From assembly GCA_013151975.1 (NCBI GenBank), contig JAADHG010000139.1, positions 1 to 9,989 on the forward strand: a DNA stretch of 9,989 bases, written 5' to 3'. Positions 1-6,937 of the stretch are shown piece after piece; position 1 is the first letter of the stretch; each line of letters opens with the position of its first letter. The notes beneath the pieces are model-generated. The model was not told where the DNA came from, made no database searches, and was given only the letters and a program-made list of their open reading frames with translations. The position numbers were made by a program, and so were the translations under genes. The DNA comes from Chlorobiota bacterium (lineage in GTDB: Bacteria; Bacteroidota; Bacteroidia; Flavobacteriales; Flavobacteriaceae).

Positions 1-782
1 TCTGCAAAAACTTCTATATTTTTTGTAGAGTAATTAACGTTAATTTTAGAACTGTAAATTAGTGAGAACTCATCGAATTTTACAGCACCTTTATCTGCTA
101 CAATATTATTGTCTGGACCAATAATTTGAATATATAATTCTTTGCCTTGGGCTTGAGCAAGTGTATTTTCAGCAATTATAAAACTCACCTTAATATTATT
201 GACATTACTAGCTTTATTAGTTTCAATAATATCACCTGAACTTTTTAATTTATAAGCCTTGGCTTCAATAGAATTTACTGAAATTAAAGCACCTCTTTCA
301 AGAGTCTCTTTAAGCGTTTCTTTTTCTTTTTCCAAAACAGAAATAAGAGAAGTTTGCTTCTCTAACACTTCAGATATAGACGTGTTTTGTTTTAGCAATT
401 CTTGATTTGCATCAAAAAAAGAATCTCCTTTTTTAATGAGACTATTTTGTTGCTTTCTTAGATGTTTTAATTGATTTCTGTATTTGTGAATTAAAGAAAC
501 ATCTGCCTTTAATTGCACAAGTGAATCGAGTGTTACTTCAATCCTGCTTTCAGCATTATCAAGTTCTAATACTAGGGACTTGTTTTTTTCGCCTAAACTG
601 TCATAACTTAAAAGGATATCAGAAATCTGACTTTCTAAAAGCTTTTTTTCTTGCTTTAAAAAGTCTTCGTTTAGCTTCGCAGAATTATAACTAGTATAGC
701 TGTATGCTGCTAAAATTGTAAATGCGACTATTAAAGTGCCTACAGTAAATTTGTAGCTAAATGCTTGAGGGTTAACGCTCAT
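1..782 (-). CDS. Membrane-anchored coiled-coil protein, N-terminal part (runs off left edge)
   Basis: An open frame reads from an ATG at 782 leftwards to the window edge without a stop, giving 260 residues. Residues about 12-28 form one hydrophobic segment (FTVGTLIVAFTILAAYS), with a short N-terminal tail. Residues about 35-165 are rich in Lys, Glu, Leu and Ser and read as a long coiled coil. From about 166 the composition changes to a beta-rich domain (ISVNSIEAKAYKLKSSG, then NNIKVSFIIAENT and KELYIQIIGPDNN). This suggests an inner-membrane anchor, a periplasmic stalk and a small globular domain. From memory, similar Flavobacteriaceae proteins are annotated as hypothetical or, because of the coiled coil, loosely as chromosome-partitioning proteins; nothing seen here supports a role in partitioning. 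It diverges from comF. The reading frame is secure, the function unknown. Confidence 0.85.
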   Translation of the reverse strand, partial: MSVNPQAFSYKFTVGTLIVAFTILAAYSYTSYNSAKLNEDFLKQEKKLLESQISDILLSYDSLGEKNKSLVLELDNAESRIEVTLDSLVQLKADVSLIHKYRNQLKHLRKQQNSLIKKGDSFFDANQELLKQNTSISEVLEKQTSLISVLEKEKETLKETLERGALISVNSIEAKAYKLKSSGDIIETNKASNVNNIKVSFIIAENTLAQAQGKELYIQIIGPDNNIVADKGAVKFDEFSLIYSSKINVNYSTKNIEVFA

Positions 783-831
783 TAAAAACTATTGAAGGTG
801 GATAATTAATTAAAGAAGCGAAAATATATAT

Positions 832-839
832 TATGTTTG
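832..839 (+). promoter_or_regulatory. Possible -7 element for the comF-family gene
   Basis: TATGTTTG matches the Bacteroidota -7 consensus TAnnTTTG and ends 24 bp before the comF ATG, a sensible distance. No TTG or TTTG lies 17-23 bp upstream, so only half of the promoter is recognisable. In DNA this AT-rich such matches arise by chance. Confidence 0.3.
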
Positions 840-863
840 TGCTAATTAATTTTATTCGTTCAA

Positions 864-1541
864 ATGATAAAAAACTTGTTAAACTTATTTTTCCCTAAAG
901 TTTGTTACGCTTGTAATAATTTATTAGGAGATAACGAAGAATATATATGTATAACTTGCAGGCATAATCTACCTGTTACTAATTATCATTTTGAAAATAA
1001 TGAAGCTATTAAGAAAGTACTATATGGACGTGTAGAATTAGAATTAGGAACAGCACTCTTAAAGTTTGAAAAAAAAGGAATTGTGCAACACTTACTTCAT
1101 AATTTAAAATACAAAGGACACGAAACTATAGGAGGAGTGTTGGGTAAATGGCTTGGGAATGAATTGAAAACAATTAAAGCTTACAATACAATAGACGTAA
1201 TTATTCCAGTGCCATTGCACAAACGAAAGCTTAGAAAAAGAGGCTATAATCAGGTTGAAAAATTTGGCGTTGAAATTGCAAAAGCACTTGATGTAGAATA
1301 TATTGATACGGTATTACTTAAAACCACCACCACAAAAACACAAGTATTTAAAAAACGTATTGCACGATGGGATAATTCAAATGAGGTTTTTACTATGCAA
1401 AATGAAAGTCTTATAAAAGGGAAGCACATACTTCTTGTTGATGATATTATTACCACTGGAGCAACTATTGAATCCTGTGCAACTATTCTTTTAAAAGCTG
1501 AAAACGTAAAAATAAGTGTGGCTACTATGGCAATTGCGTAG
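864..1541 (+). CDS. ComF family protein (phosphoribosyltransferase-like)
   Basis: This 225-residue protein has the full ComF layout. An N-terminal zinc-ribbon-like cluster is formed by C14, C17, C29 and C32 (CYAC and CITC). The segment VPLHKRKLRKRGYNQ (residues 116-130) is the family signature. A type I phosphoribosyltransferase PRPP-binding loop, ILLVDDIITTGATI, lies at 189-202. The length is usual for the family. ComF proteins take part in uptake of transforming DNA in naturally competent bacteria (ComFC, GntX), but they are also widespread in species not known to be competent, and their substrate is unclear. No other competence gene is in the window. The gene stands alone between a divergent neighbour and a downstream lipoprotein gene 158 bp away. 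Family assignment is firm; a DNA-uptake role is inference. Confidence 0.93.
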   Translation: MIKNLLNLFFPKVCYACNNLLGDNEEYICITCRHNLPVTNYHFENNEAIKKVLYGRVELELGTALLKFEKKGIVQHLLHNLKYKGHETIGGVLGKWLGNELKTIKAYNTIDVIIPVPLHKRKLRKRGYNQVEKFGVEIAKALDVEYIDTVLLKTTTTKTQVFKKRIARWDNSNEVFTMQNESLIKGKHILLVDDIITTGATIESCATILLKAENVKISVATMAIA

Positions 1542-1564
1542 AGAGTTTTTCGTTAGTCATAAAA

Positions 1565-1572
1565 TATATTTG
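1565..1572 (+). promoter_or_regulatory. Possible -7 element in the comF-lipoprotein gap (distal)
   Basis: TATATTTG fits TAnnTTTG, but no TTG lies at the usual 17-23 bp upstream distance. If used, it would give the lipoprotein gene a leader of about 120 nt. This is a weak candidate and competes with the match at 1674-1681. Confidence 0.2.
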
Positions 1573-1673
1573 TTAATTTACACGGTGTATATTTATTTTA
1601 AATATTTAACATTTAAGCCTACTTAATACTATTTTTCGTTTTAGACTCTCAAATTTAAACCAAAAAAAATATG

Positions 1674-1681
1674 TAGGTTTG
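1674..1681 (+). promoter_or_regulatory. Possible -7 element close to the lipoprotein gene start
   Basis: TAGGTTTG fits TAnnTTTG and ends 18 bp before the ATG at 1700, which would leave a leader of only about 10-14 nt. The upstream element is poor: only TTTA at 1654-1657, 16 bp away. The 158-bp gap holds no strong hairpin, so the gene may also be reached by read-through from comF. Confidence 0.27.
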
Positions 1682-1699
1682 TGAAAAATCTAATGAAGA

Positions 1700-3304
1700 A
1701 TGCGTAAAAGGCTCTCAAATTTTATTTTTATTGTTGTTATAAGTTTAGTCATCTCAAATTGTGCTAATCGTGGTACGCCATCAGGTGGCGAAAAAGATAT
1801 AACACCTCCAGTAATTATTAAATCTGAGCCTGAAAATTATTCCATAAATTTTAAGACTAATGAGATAAAGATTTATTTTGACGAGTATATTAAAGTTAAA
1901 GATTTACAAAAACAGCTCATTATTTCTCCACCTATGGATCCAGAACCAGAGATTACGCCTTTAGGTTCTGCTAGTAAATATATAACCATAAAGATTACCG
2001 ACACACTTTTGCCCAATACTACTTATGCCTTTAATTTTGGCGAAAGTATTGTAGATAATAACGAGTCAAATCCGTATCCGTATTATCGTTATGTGTTTTC
2101 TACAGGAGATTATATAGATTCTCTTAACGTTAATGGTTATATAACGGATGCTTTAAATAGAAAACCAGACGAGTATGTTTCGGTTTTACTCTATGAAATC
2201 GATTCGGCATTTACAGATTCTATTATTTATAAAGAAAAACCAAAATATATAACGAATACGCTTGATAGTACTACGACGTTTAAGCTTGAGAATTTAAAAG
2301 CTGGAGAATATTTAATGATTGCTTTAAAAGATGAAAACAGCAATTATACATTTCAGCAAAAAACAGATAAAATAGGATTTCTTAAAGAGTTTATTACGGT
2401 GCCAACCGATTCTGTTTACGAAATAAAACTATTTAATGAAGTTATTGATTTTAAAGCCACAAGGCCAAAGTTAATTTCAGGAAATAAAATAGCTTTTGGA
2501 TATGAAGGAGATGCTGAAAAAATGAAAATAGAACTATTATCGCAAGTTCCTGAAGATTACAGGAGTGTTATAACCAAAGACTCCGAAAAAGATTCTCTAA
2601 ATTATTGGTACCAACCTGATATAAAAGTGGATTCATTGTTATTTAAAGTGACTAATATTAATTTTATTGACACATTAACAGTAAAAATTAAAGACCAAAC
2701 AAAAGATTCATTATTGTTAAAACCTATTCAATCCAGAGCACTTAAACTCGCTGAAGATTTTGAATTACAAGCAAATATTCCTTTTCAAAACATTGACGAC
2801 AACAAAGTAAACATCCTTGATAAGGACTCTGTTAATGTTGCATTTACAACAGATTTGGACACGTTTAAAAATGTATATAAGTTTAGTTTTGATAAAACAG
2901 AAGAGAATAGTTATAAAATACAAATGCTTCCAGAGACGTTTACAGATTTTTTTGGTAACAAAAACGATACACTTAACTATACTGTTAGAACCAAAGCACT
3001 TTCAGACTACGGAGATATAAGAGTGACCTTACGTAATGCCACTTATCCAGTAATTTTACAGTTAGTAAGTCAGCAAGATATTGTTGAAGCTGAAAAATTT
3101 CATAATAGCAATACACCTATAGATTTTTTAAGTATTACTCCAGGGAAATATTACTTAAGAGTAATTTTTGATACTAATGGGAATAAAAAATATGATGCTG
3201 GAAATTACTTAAAAAAACGACAACCAGAACGCGTGAGCTATTTCCCTGAATTGTTAGACATTAGAGCCTACTCTGAGCAAATATACGAGTTTATTTTAAA
3301 GTAA
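1700..3304 (+). CDS. Lipoprotein with N-terminal Ig-like (Big_5-type) domain
   Basis: This 534-residue protein begins with a charged N-terminus (MRKR), a hydrophobic stretch and a lipobox-like VISNC, so C21 is the likely lipidated residue. Asn at -1 is not the textbook residue, but from memory it is common in this family. The mature start, CANRGTPSGG, lacks the acidic residues of known Bacteroidota surface-export signals, so I infer a periplasm-facing lipoprotein. Residues about 35-138 (ITPPVI through YRYVFSTGDY) resemble a Big_5 Ig-like domain. A second beta-rich segment starts near 142 (LNVNGYITDALNRKPDEYV), like carboxypeptidase-regulatory folds. Near the C-terminus, DTNGNKKYD (491-499) is a Ca-binding-loop-like motif followed by the family-typical QPERV. 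It lacks catalytic motifs. Its exact function is unknown. Its last 14 bases overlap the end of the convergent omega-amidase gene. Confidence 0.88.
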   Translation: MRKRLSNFIFIVVISLVISNCANRGTPSGGEKDITPPVIIKSEPENYSINFKTNEIKIYFDEYIKVKDLQKQLIISPPMDPEPEITPLGSASKYITIKITDTLLPNTTYAFNFGESIVDNNESNPYPYYRYVFSTGDYIDSLNVNGYITDALNRKPDEYVSVLLYEIDSAFTDSIIYKEKPKYITNTLDSTTTFKLENLKAGEYLMIALKDENSNYTFQQKTDKIGFLKEFITVPTDSVYEIKLFNEVIDFKATRPKLISGNKIAFGYEGDAEKMKIELLSQVPEDYRSVITKDSEKDSLNYWYQPDIKVDSLLFKVTNINFIDTLTVKIKDQTKDSLLLKPIQSRALKLAEDFELQANIPFQNIDDNKVNILDKDSVNVAFTTDLDTFKNVYKFSFDKTEENSYKIQMLPETFTDFFGNKNDTLNYTVRTKALSDYGDIRVTLRNATYPVILQLVSQQDIVEAEKFHNSNTPIDFLSITPGKYYLRVIFDTNGNKKYDAGNYLKKRQPERVSYFPELLDIRAYSEQIYEFILK

Positions 3305-4070
3305 AGCCATCACTGTCATTTAAGAATTTTAGTTTTTCTCGTATTGATATTAAATGCGCTTTACTTAAAGTCACTATTTCTGTGTGTTCTTTTCCGTCTT
3401 CAATAGCAAATAGTTGTTCTCCTAAAACATCATAAGCAGCAGAATGCCCGGAGTATTCATGATTATTGGCATCTAACCCAACACGATTTACCCCAATACA
3501 GTAACTCATATTTTCAATGGCTCTAGCTTTTAGTAAAGCATCCCAGGCAGTAATTCTTGGTTTTGGCCAATTAGCAACATATAATAAAACATCATAAGTT
3601 TCGGTATTTCTAGCCCAAACAGGAAAACGTAAATCGTAACAAATTAAAGGGCAGATTTTCCAGCCTTTATAGTCTATAATTACTTTGTCTTTGCCTGAAG
3701 CATAGACCTCATTTTCTCCAGCAAGCGTAAAGGTGTGCCGTTTGTCATAGATTTCCGTTGTGCCATCTGGTTTGGCAAACACAAATCTATTAAAAAAGAC
3801 ACTTTCTTCCTCAATAACAAGGCTTCCACCAATTGCAACATTAGATTTTAAGGCTGTCTCAAGCATCCATTTAATAGTTTCCCCTTCCATAGTTTCAGCA
3901 ACATTACTTGGTGACATTGTAAAACCAGACGTAAACATTTCAGGTAATAAAATGATATCAATAGGTTGCCTTATTTTTTTAATTTTTTCAGCAAAATTGT
4001 TTCTGTTCTGTTCTGGATTTTCCCAAATCAGATTAGATTGAAGGATTGCTATTTTTAAGAGGTCTTGCAT
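3291..4070 (-). CDS. Nitrilase-family omega-amidase (YafV/Nit2-like)
   Basis: This 259-residue carbon-nitrogen hydrolase carries the whole nitrilase-superfamily catalytic set: E44 in LLPEMF, K110 in YDKRHTF and nucleophile C144 in PLICYDLRFP. The segment VANWPKPRITAWDALLKARAIEN (167-187) and the motif NRVGLDANNHEYSGHS are typical of the YafV/omega-amidase branch, as is the length. Omega-amidases hydrolyse 2-oxoglutaramate or 2-oxosuccinamate to the dicarboxylic 2-oxo acid plus ammonia in the cytoplasm. The gene lies 13 bp downstream of an aminotransferase gene that would produce the 2-oxoglutaramate, which supports the call. There is no signal peptide. It is probably last in the sdhC-led gene run, and its coding end overlaps the convergent lipoprotein gene. 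The superfamily is certain; the exact substrate is inferred from motif style and neighbour. Confidence 0.93.
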   Translation of the reverse strand: MQDLLKIAILQSNLIWENPEQNRNNFAEKIKKIRQPIDIILLPEMFTSGFTMSPSNVAETMEGETIKWMLETALKSNVAIGGSLVIEEESVFFNRFVFAKPDGTTEIYDKRHTFTLAGENEVYASGKDKVIIDYKGWKICPLICYDLRFPVWARNTETYDVLLYVANWPKPRITAWDALLKARAIENMSYCIGVNRVGLDANNHEYSGHSAAYDVLGEQLFAIEDGKEHTEIVTLSKAHLISIREKLKFLNDSDGFTLK

Positions 4071-4083
4071 ATTATAAAAGTAA

Positions 4084-5226
4084 CTAAATTCTATTTAATA
4101 TGTCTGCTGCTTTTTTTAAAGTATCCTCAGTTTTGGCAAAACAAAAGCGAAGGACTTTATTATCTAAACCGTTTTCGTTAAATACTGATAATGGAATGGA
4201 AGCTAATCCGTTTTCAATAGTTAGTCGTTTTGCGAAATCCACATCATATTCAGAAGTAATTTCTGAATAATCTAAAACCTGAAAATAGGTCCCTTTTGAA
4301 GGCGTAAACTTAAACCTTGAGTCTTTAATTAGATTTAAAAAGAAATCTCTCTTCTCTTGATAAAATTCTGATAATTCTTGATAATGCCTCGCTTCCTGCA
4401 AATAGTCTGCCAATGCTTTTTGAACTGGATGATTCACACAAAACACATTAAACTGATGTACTTTTTTAAACTCTTCCATGAGCTCTTTTGGAGCACAACA
4501 ATAGCCCATTTTCCAACCGGTATTATGAAACGTTTTTCCAAATGAAGCCACAATAAAGCTCCTGGATTTTAAATCAGGAAACAGACAGGCGCTTTGGTGT
4601 TTTTCGCCATCAAAAATAATATGCTCATATACTTCATCACTTAATACAATAATATCTGTTCCTTTTGTTAATGCTTGCAATTGTAACATATCATATTTAG
4701 AAAACAAAGAGCCGCTAGGATTTTGAGGTGTATTGATGATAATCATTTTAGTGCTATCATTAATTTTTCGCTTTACTTCTTCCCAATTAATACTATAATT
4801 TGGCGCTTCCAATTGTACCGAAATCGTCTTACCTCCATTAAGCGTTATTGTTGGTTCGTAACAATCGTATGCAGGACGAAAAATAATAACTTCGTCATCT
4901 TTTCTTATAAATGTAGAAATTATAGTGAAAATAGCTTGGGTAGCTCCAGCAGTAACCGTTATTTCTGTTTCTGGATGATAACTTGTGCTATAAAGTAAAT
5001 CAAACTTGTTAGCAATGGCTTCTCGTAACTTAAAAATCCCAGCCATTGGTGCATATTGATTGTAGCCATTATTCATGGCATTATTTACCAAGTCAATTAA
5101 TTTTTGGTCGCTTTTAAAATTTGGAAACCCCTGAGACAAATTAATAGCATTATGCTTATTTGCTAATGCTCCCATTACTGTAAAAATGGTTGTCTCTATA
5201 TTTGGGAGTTTGGATAAAAAACGCAT
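4084..5226 (-). CDS. PLP-dependent methionine/glutamine-type aminotransferase (class I/II)
   Basis: This 380-residue protein is a fold-type I aminotransferase. Visible landmarks are INLSQGFPNF (28-37), GATQA (94-98, phosphate binding), NPSG (169-172), SDEVYEH with PLP-contacting D197, the Schiff-base lysine K231 in SFGKTFHNTGWKMGY, and the substrate-carboxylate arginine R360 in LRFCFAK. The SQGFPNF start and TFHNTGWKMGY segment match the YbdL/kynurenine aminotransferase/glutamine transaminase K group, commonly annotated as methionine aminotransferase. Members prefer methionine, glutamine and aromatic amino acids and act in the cytoplasm, for example in regenerating methionine from 4-methylthio-2-oxobutanoate. 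It is 13 bp upstream of the omega-amidase gene and 6 bp downstream of the M28 peptidase gene, so co-expression is likely. Aminotransferase is certain; donor and acceptor preference is inferred. Confidence 0.94.
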   Translation of the reverse strand: MRFLSKLPNIETTIFTVMGALANKHNAINLSQGFPNFKSDQKLIDLVNNAMNNGYNQYAPMAGIFKLREAIANKFDLLYSTSYHPETEITVTAGATQAIFTIISTFIRKDDEVIIFRPAYDCYEPTITLNGGKTISVQLEAPNYSINWEEVKRKINDSTKMIIINTPQNPSGSLFSKYDMLQLQALTKGTDIIVLSDEVYEHIIFDGEKHQSACLFPDLKSRSFIVASFGKTFHNTGWKMGYCCAPKELMEEFKKVHQFNVFCVNHPVQKALADYLQEARHYQELSEFYQEKRDFFLNLIKDSRFKFTPSKGTYFQVLDYSEITSEYDVDFAKRLTIENGLASIPLSVFNENGLDNKVLRFCFAKTEDTLKKAADILNRI

Positions 5227-5232
5227 AATATA

Positions 5233-6168
5233 TTATTCTATTAATTGAACGGCATCTACTTTATTAAATACAGAAATAATTATACGAACGGCTTCTTTAT
5301 AAAACTCTGGCTGAATGTTCTCATAATCATCGGTAGGTGTATGATAGTCTTTATGATCTGCGACACCAAAATACAAAAATGGAGTTCCTCTTTTATGAAA
5401 AGAACCATGATCTGAAGAGTAGATCCAGCTTTCCTTGCCGTCGTCTCCATCGTGTCCAGTTAATAGATTTATTTTTTTAGACGTATTCAAATTCAATATT
5501 AAACGTTTCAAGGTTTCATTAAATCGTGTACCAACAACAAATAATTCATTCTCATCACTACGGCTAATCATGTCCATATTTATATTCATCATAATAGATT
5601 TAAAAGGGATAATAGAATGTTTTACATAATACTGAGATCCTTTTAAGCCTAATTCTTCGCTATCAAAAGCTGCTAAAATTACAGAATGCTTTGGTGGATT
5701 ATTTTTAAAATATTCCGCAAAACTAAATAGGGCACTTACACCTGATGCATCGTCATCGGCACCATTGTAAATTTCCCCTTTTAGGATGCCCTCATGATCG
5801 TAATGTGCACTGATTACAATATAAGTATCTGGGAATTGAGTTCCTTTAATGAGTCCCAAAACATTAACAGCATTGTATGTTTTACCTCTTGTAGTAAAAG
5901 AGAAGTTTTGTTTAAAAGATATGCCAAGGGGTTTAACATTAAGCTTTTCAAACTGATTAATTATATATTGCTTTGCTTTAATACCGCCTTTAGTTCCAGT
6001 TCGCCTACCTTCAAAGGCATCAGAAGATAATGTTTTAATATGTTGCAATAAGGAGTCTTCGCTAAAGGCTCTCTCTTTATTTAATGGCTTTGCATAGGTG
6101 GTTTGCCCTATGCAGGGCATGCCAGACAAAAAAATTAATATGCCAAGGCTTATTATTTTTGAATTCAT
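5233..6168 (-). CDS. Secreted M28 family metallopeptidase (probable aminopeptidase)
   Basis: This 311-residue protein has a signal peptide (MNSKIISLGILIFLSGMPCIGQ), with likely signal peptidase I cleavage around G21/Q22. C19 follows G-M-P, which is not a lipobox, so I do not call it a lipoprotein. All M28 di-zinc residues are present: H122 and D124 in SAHYDHEG, the bridging Asp in GADDDASG (136-143), general base E171 and ligand E172 in DSEELGL, D199 in NMDMI and H276 in DYHTPTDD. M28 enzymes of this size usually remove N-terminal residues from peptides outside the inner membrane. No extra PA, PDZ or T9SS C-terminal domain is visible, so the protein probably stays in the periplasm. It sits between sdhB (16 bp upstream) and the aminotransferase gene (6 bp downstream). 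The specificity cannot be read from sequence. Confidence 0.94.
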   Translation of the reverse strand: MNSKIISLGILIFLSGMPCIGQTTYAKPLNKERAFSEDSLLQHIKTLSSDAFEGRRTGTKGGIKAKQYIINQFEKLNVKPLGISFKQNFSFTTRGKTYNAVNVLGLIKGTQFPDTYIVISAHYDHEGILKGEIYNGADDDASGVSALFSFAEYFKNNPPKHSVILAAFDSEELGLKGSQYYVKHSIIPFKSIMMNINMDMISRSDENELFVVGTRFNETLKRLILNLNTSKKINLLTGHDGDDGKESWIYSSDHGSFHKRGTPFLYFGVADHKDYHTPTDDYENIQPEFYKEAVRIIISVFNKVDAVQLIE

Positions 6169-6184
6169 TAGAGGGATATTTACA

Positions 6185-6928
6185 TTATTTAAAACTCGCT
6201 TTCATGAGCTCTCTATTCATGCGTGCTATATTCTCTAAAGAAATCCCCTTAGGGCATTCTACTTCGCAAGCTCCAGTATTGGTGCAATTACCAAAACCTT
6301 CTAAATCCATTTGTGCAACCATATTTAAAACACGGTCTGAAGCTTCAACTTGCCCTTGAGGCAATAATGCATATTGCGATACTTTAGCACCTACAAATAA
6401 CATAGCACTTGAGTTTTTACAAGTAGCAACACAAGCACCACAACCAATACAAGTTGCAGCATCCATCGCTTCATCGGCTGCATGTTTAGAAATGGGAATT
6501 GAATTGGCATCTTGCGTGTTCCCTGAGGTGTTTACAGAAATATAACCACCTGCTTGTTGTATACGTTCAAAGGCCATTCTGTCAACTACCAAATCTTTGA
6601 TTACTGGAAACGCTGCTGCTCTAAAAGGCTCGATAGTAATGGTGTCGCCATCTTTAAACATACGCATGTGTAACTGGCATGTGGTTACGCCTCTATCTGG
6701 ACCATGTGCTTCTCCATTAATATACATAGAACACATGCCACAAATACCTTCACGACAATCATGATCGAAAGCTACAGGTTCTTCTCCTGAGTTTACCAAT
6801 TGTTCATTCAAAACATCCATCATTTCTAAAAAAGACATATGCTCTGAAATATCGTTTACTTTATAATTGACCATTTGACCCTTAGAAGAAGCGTCTTTTT
6901 GTCTCCAAATTTTTAACGTTAAATTCAT
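6185..6928 (-). CDS. sdhB: Succinate dehydrogenase/fumarate reductase iron-sulfur subunit
   Basis: This 247-residue protein carries three Fe-S clusters between the flavin and the quinone site. The [2Fe-2S] ligands are C58, C63, C66 (CREGICGMC) and C84. By comparison with E. coli SdhB, the [4Fe-4S] cluster is held by C160, C163, C166 (CIGCGAC) and C225 (ECPKGI), and the [3Fe-4S] cluster by C170, C215 and C221. All ligands are present and the length is normal. The protein is a peripheral subunit on the cytoplasmic face of the inner membrane. It starts 9 bp after the sdhA stop, and the M28 gene follows 16 bp after its own stop. Whether the complex runs as succinate oxidase or fumarate reductase cannot be told from this subunit; an aerobic flavobacterium would normally use it for succinate oxidation. 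Confidence 0.97.
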   Translation of the reverse strand: MNLTLKIWRQKDASSKGQMVNYKVNDISEHMSFLEMMDVLNEQLVNSGEEPVAFDHDCREGICGMCSMYINGEAHGPDRGVTTCQLHMRMFKDGDTITIEPFRAAAFPVIKDLVVDRMAFERIQQAGGYISVNTSGNTQDANSIPISKHAADEAMDAATCIGCGACVATCKNSSAMLFVGAKVSQYALLPQGQVEASDRVLNMVAQMDLEGFGNCTNTGACEVECPKGISLENIARMNRELMKASFK

Positions 6929-6937
6929 AATGTATTT

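Noticed and set aside
783..863. Promoter for the divergent left-hand gene
   Set aside because: Reading the minus strand I find only TATATTTT near the right place and no TTG/TTTG at 17-23 bp, so I do not call one.
1546..1640. Direct 9-bp repeat TTTTTCGTT (1546-1554 and 1632-1640) in the comF-lipoprotein gap
   Set aside because: It is too short and too T-rich to separate from chance, and there is no duplicated flank or mobile-element signature.
1693..1707. Four-codon mini-ORF (ATG AAG AAT GCG TAA) overlapping the lipoprotein start
   Set aside because: It could in principle be a leader peptide, but such short frames are expected by chance in AT-rich DNA and nothing marks it as translated.
3760..4041. 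93-residue plus-strand frame opposite the omega-amidase gene
   Set aside because: It mirrors the conserved N-terminal half of the nitrilase fold in antisense and has no support of its own.
5233..6168. M28 peptidase as a lipoprotein via C19
   Set aside because: The residues before C19 are G-M-P, with Pro at -1, which does not fit a lipobox; cleavage by signal peptidase I near G21/Q22 is more likely.
6084..6359. 91-residue plus-strand frame across the M28/sdhB junction
   Set aside because: It is antisense to the M28 signal peptide and the sdhB 3' end, both firmly identified; the translation shows no family features.
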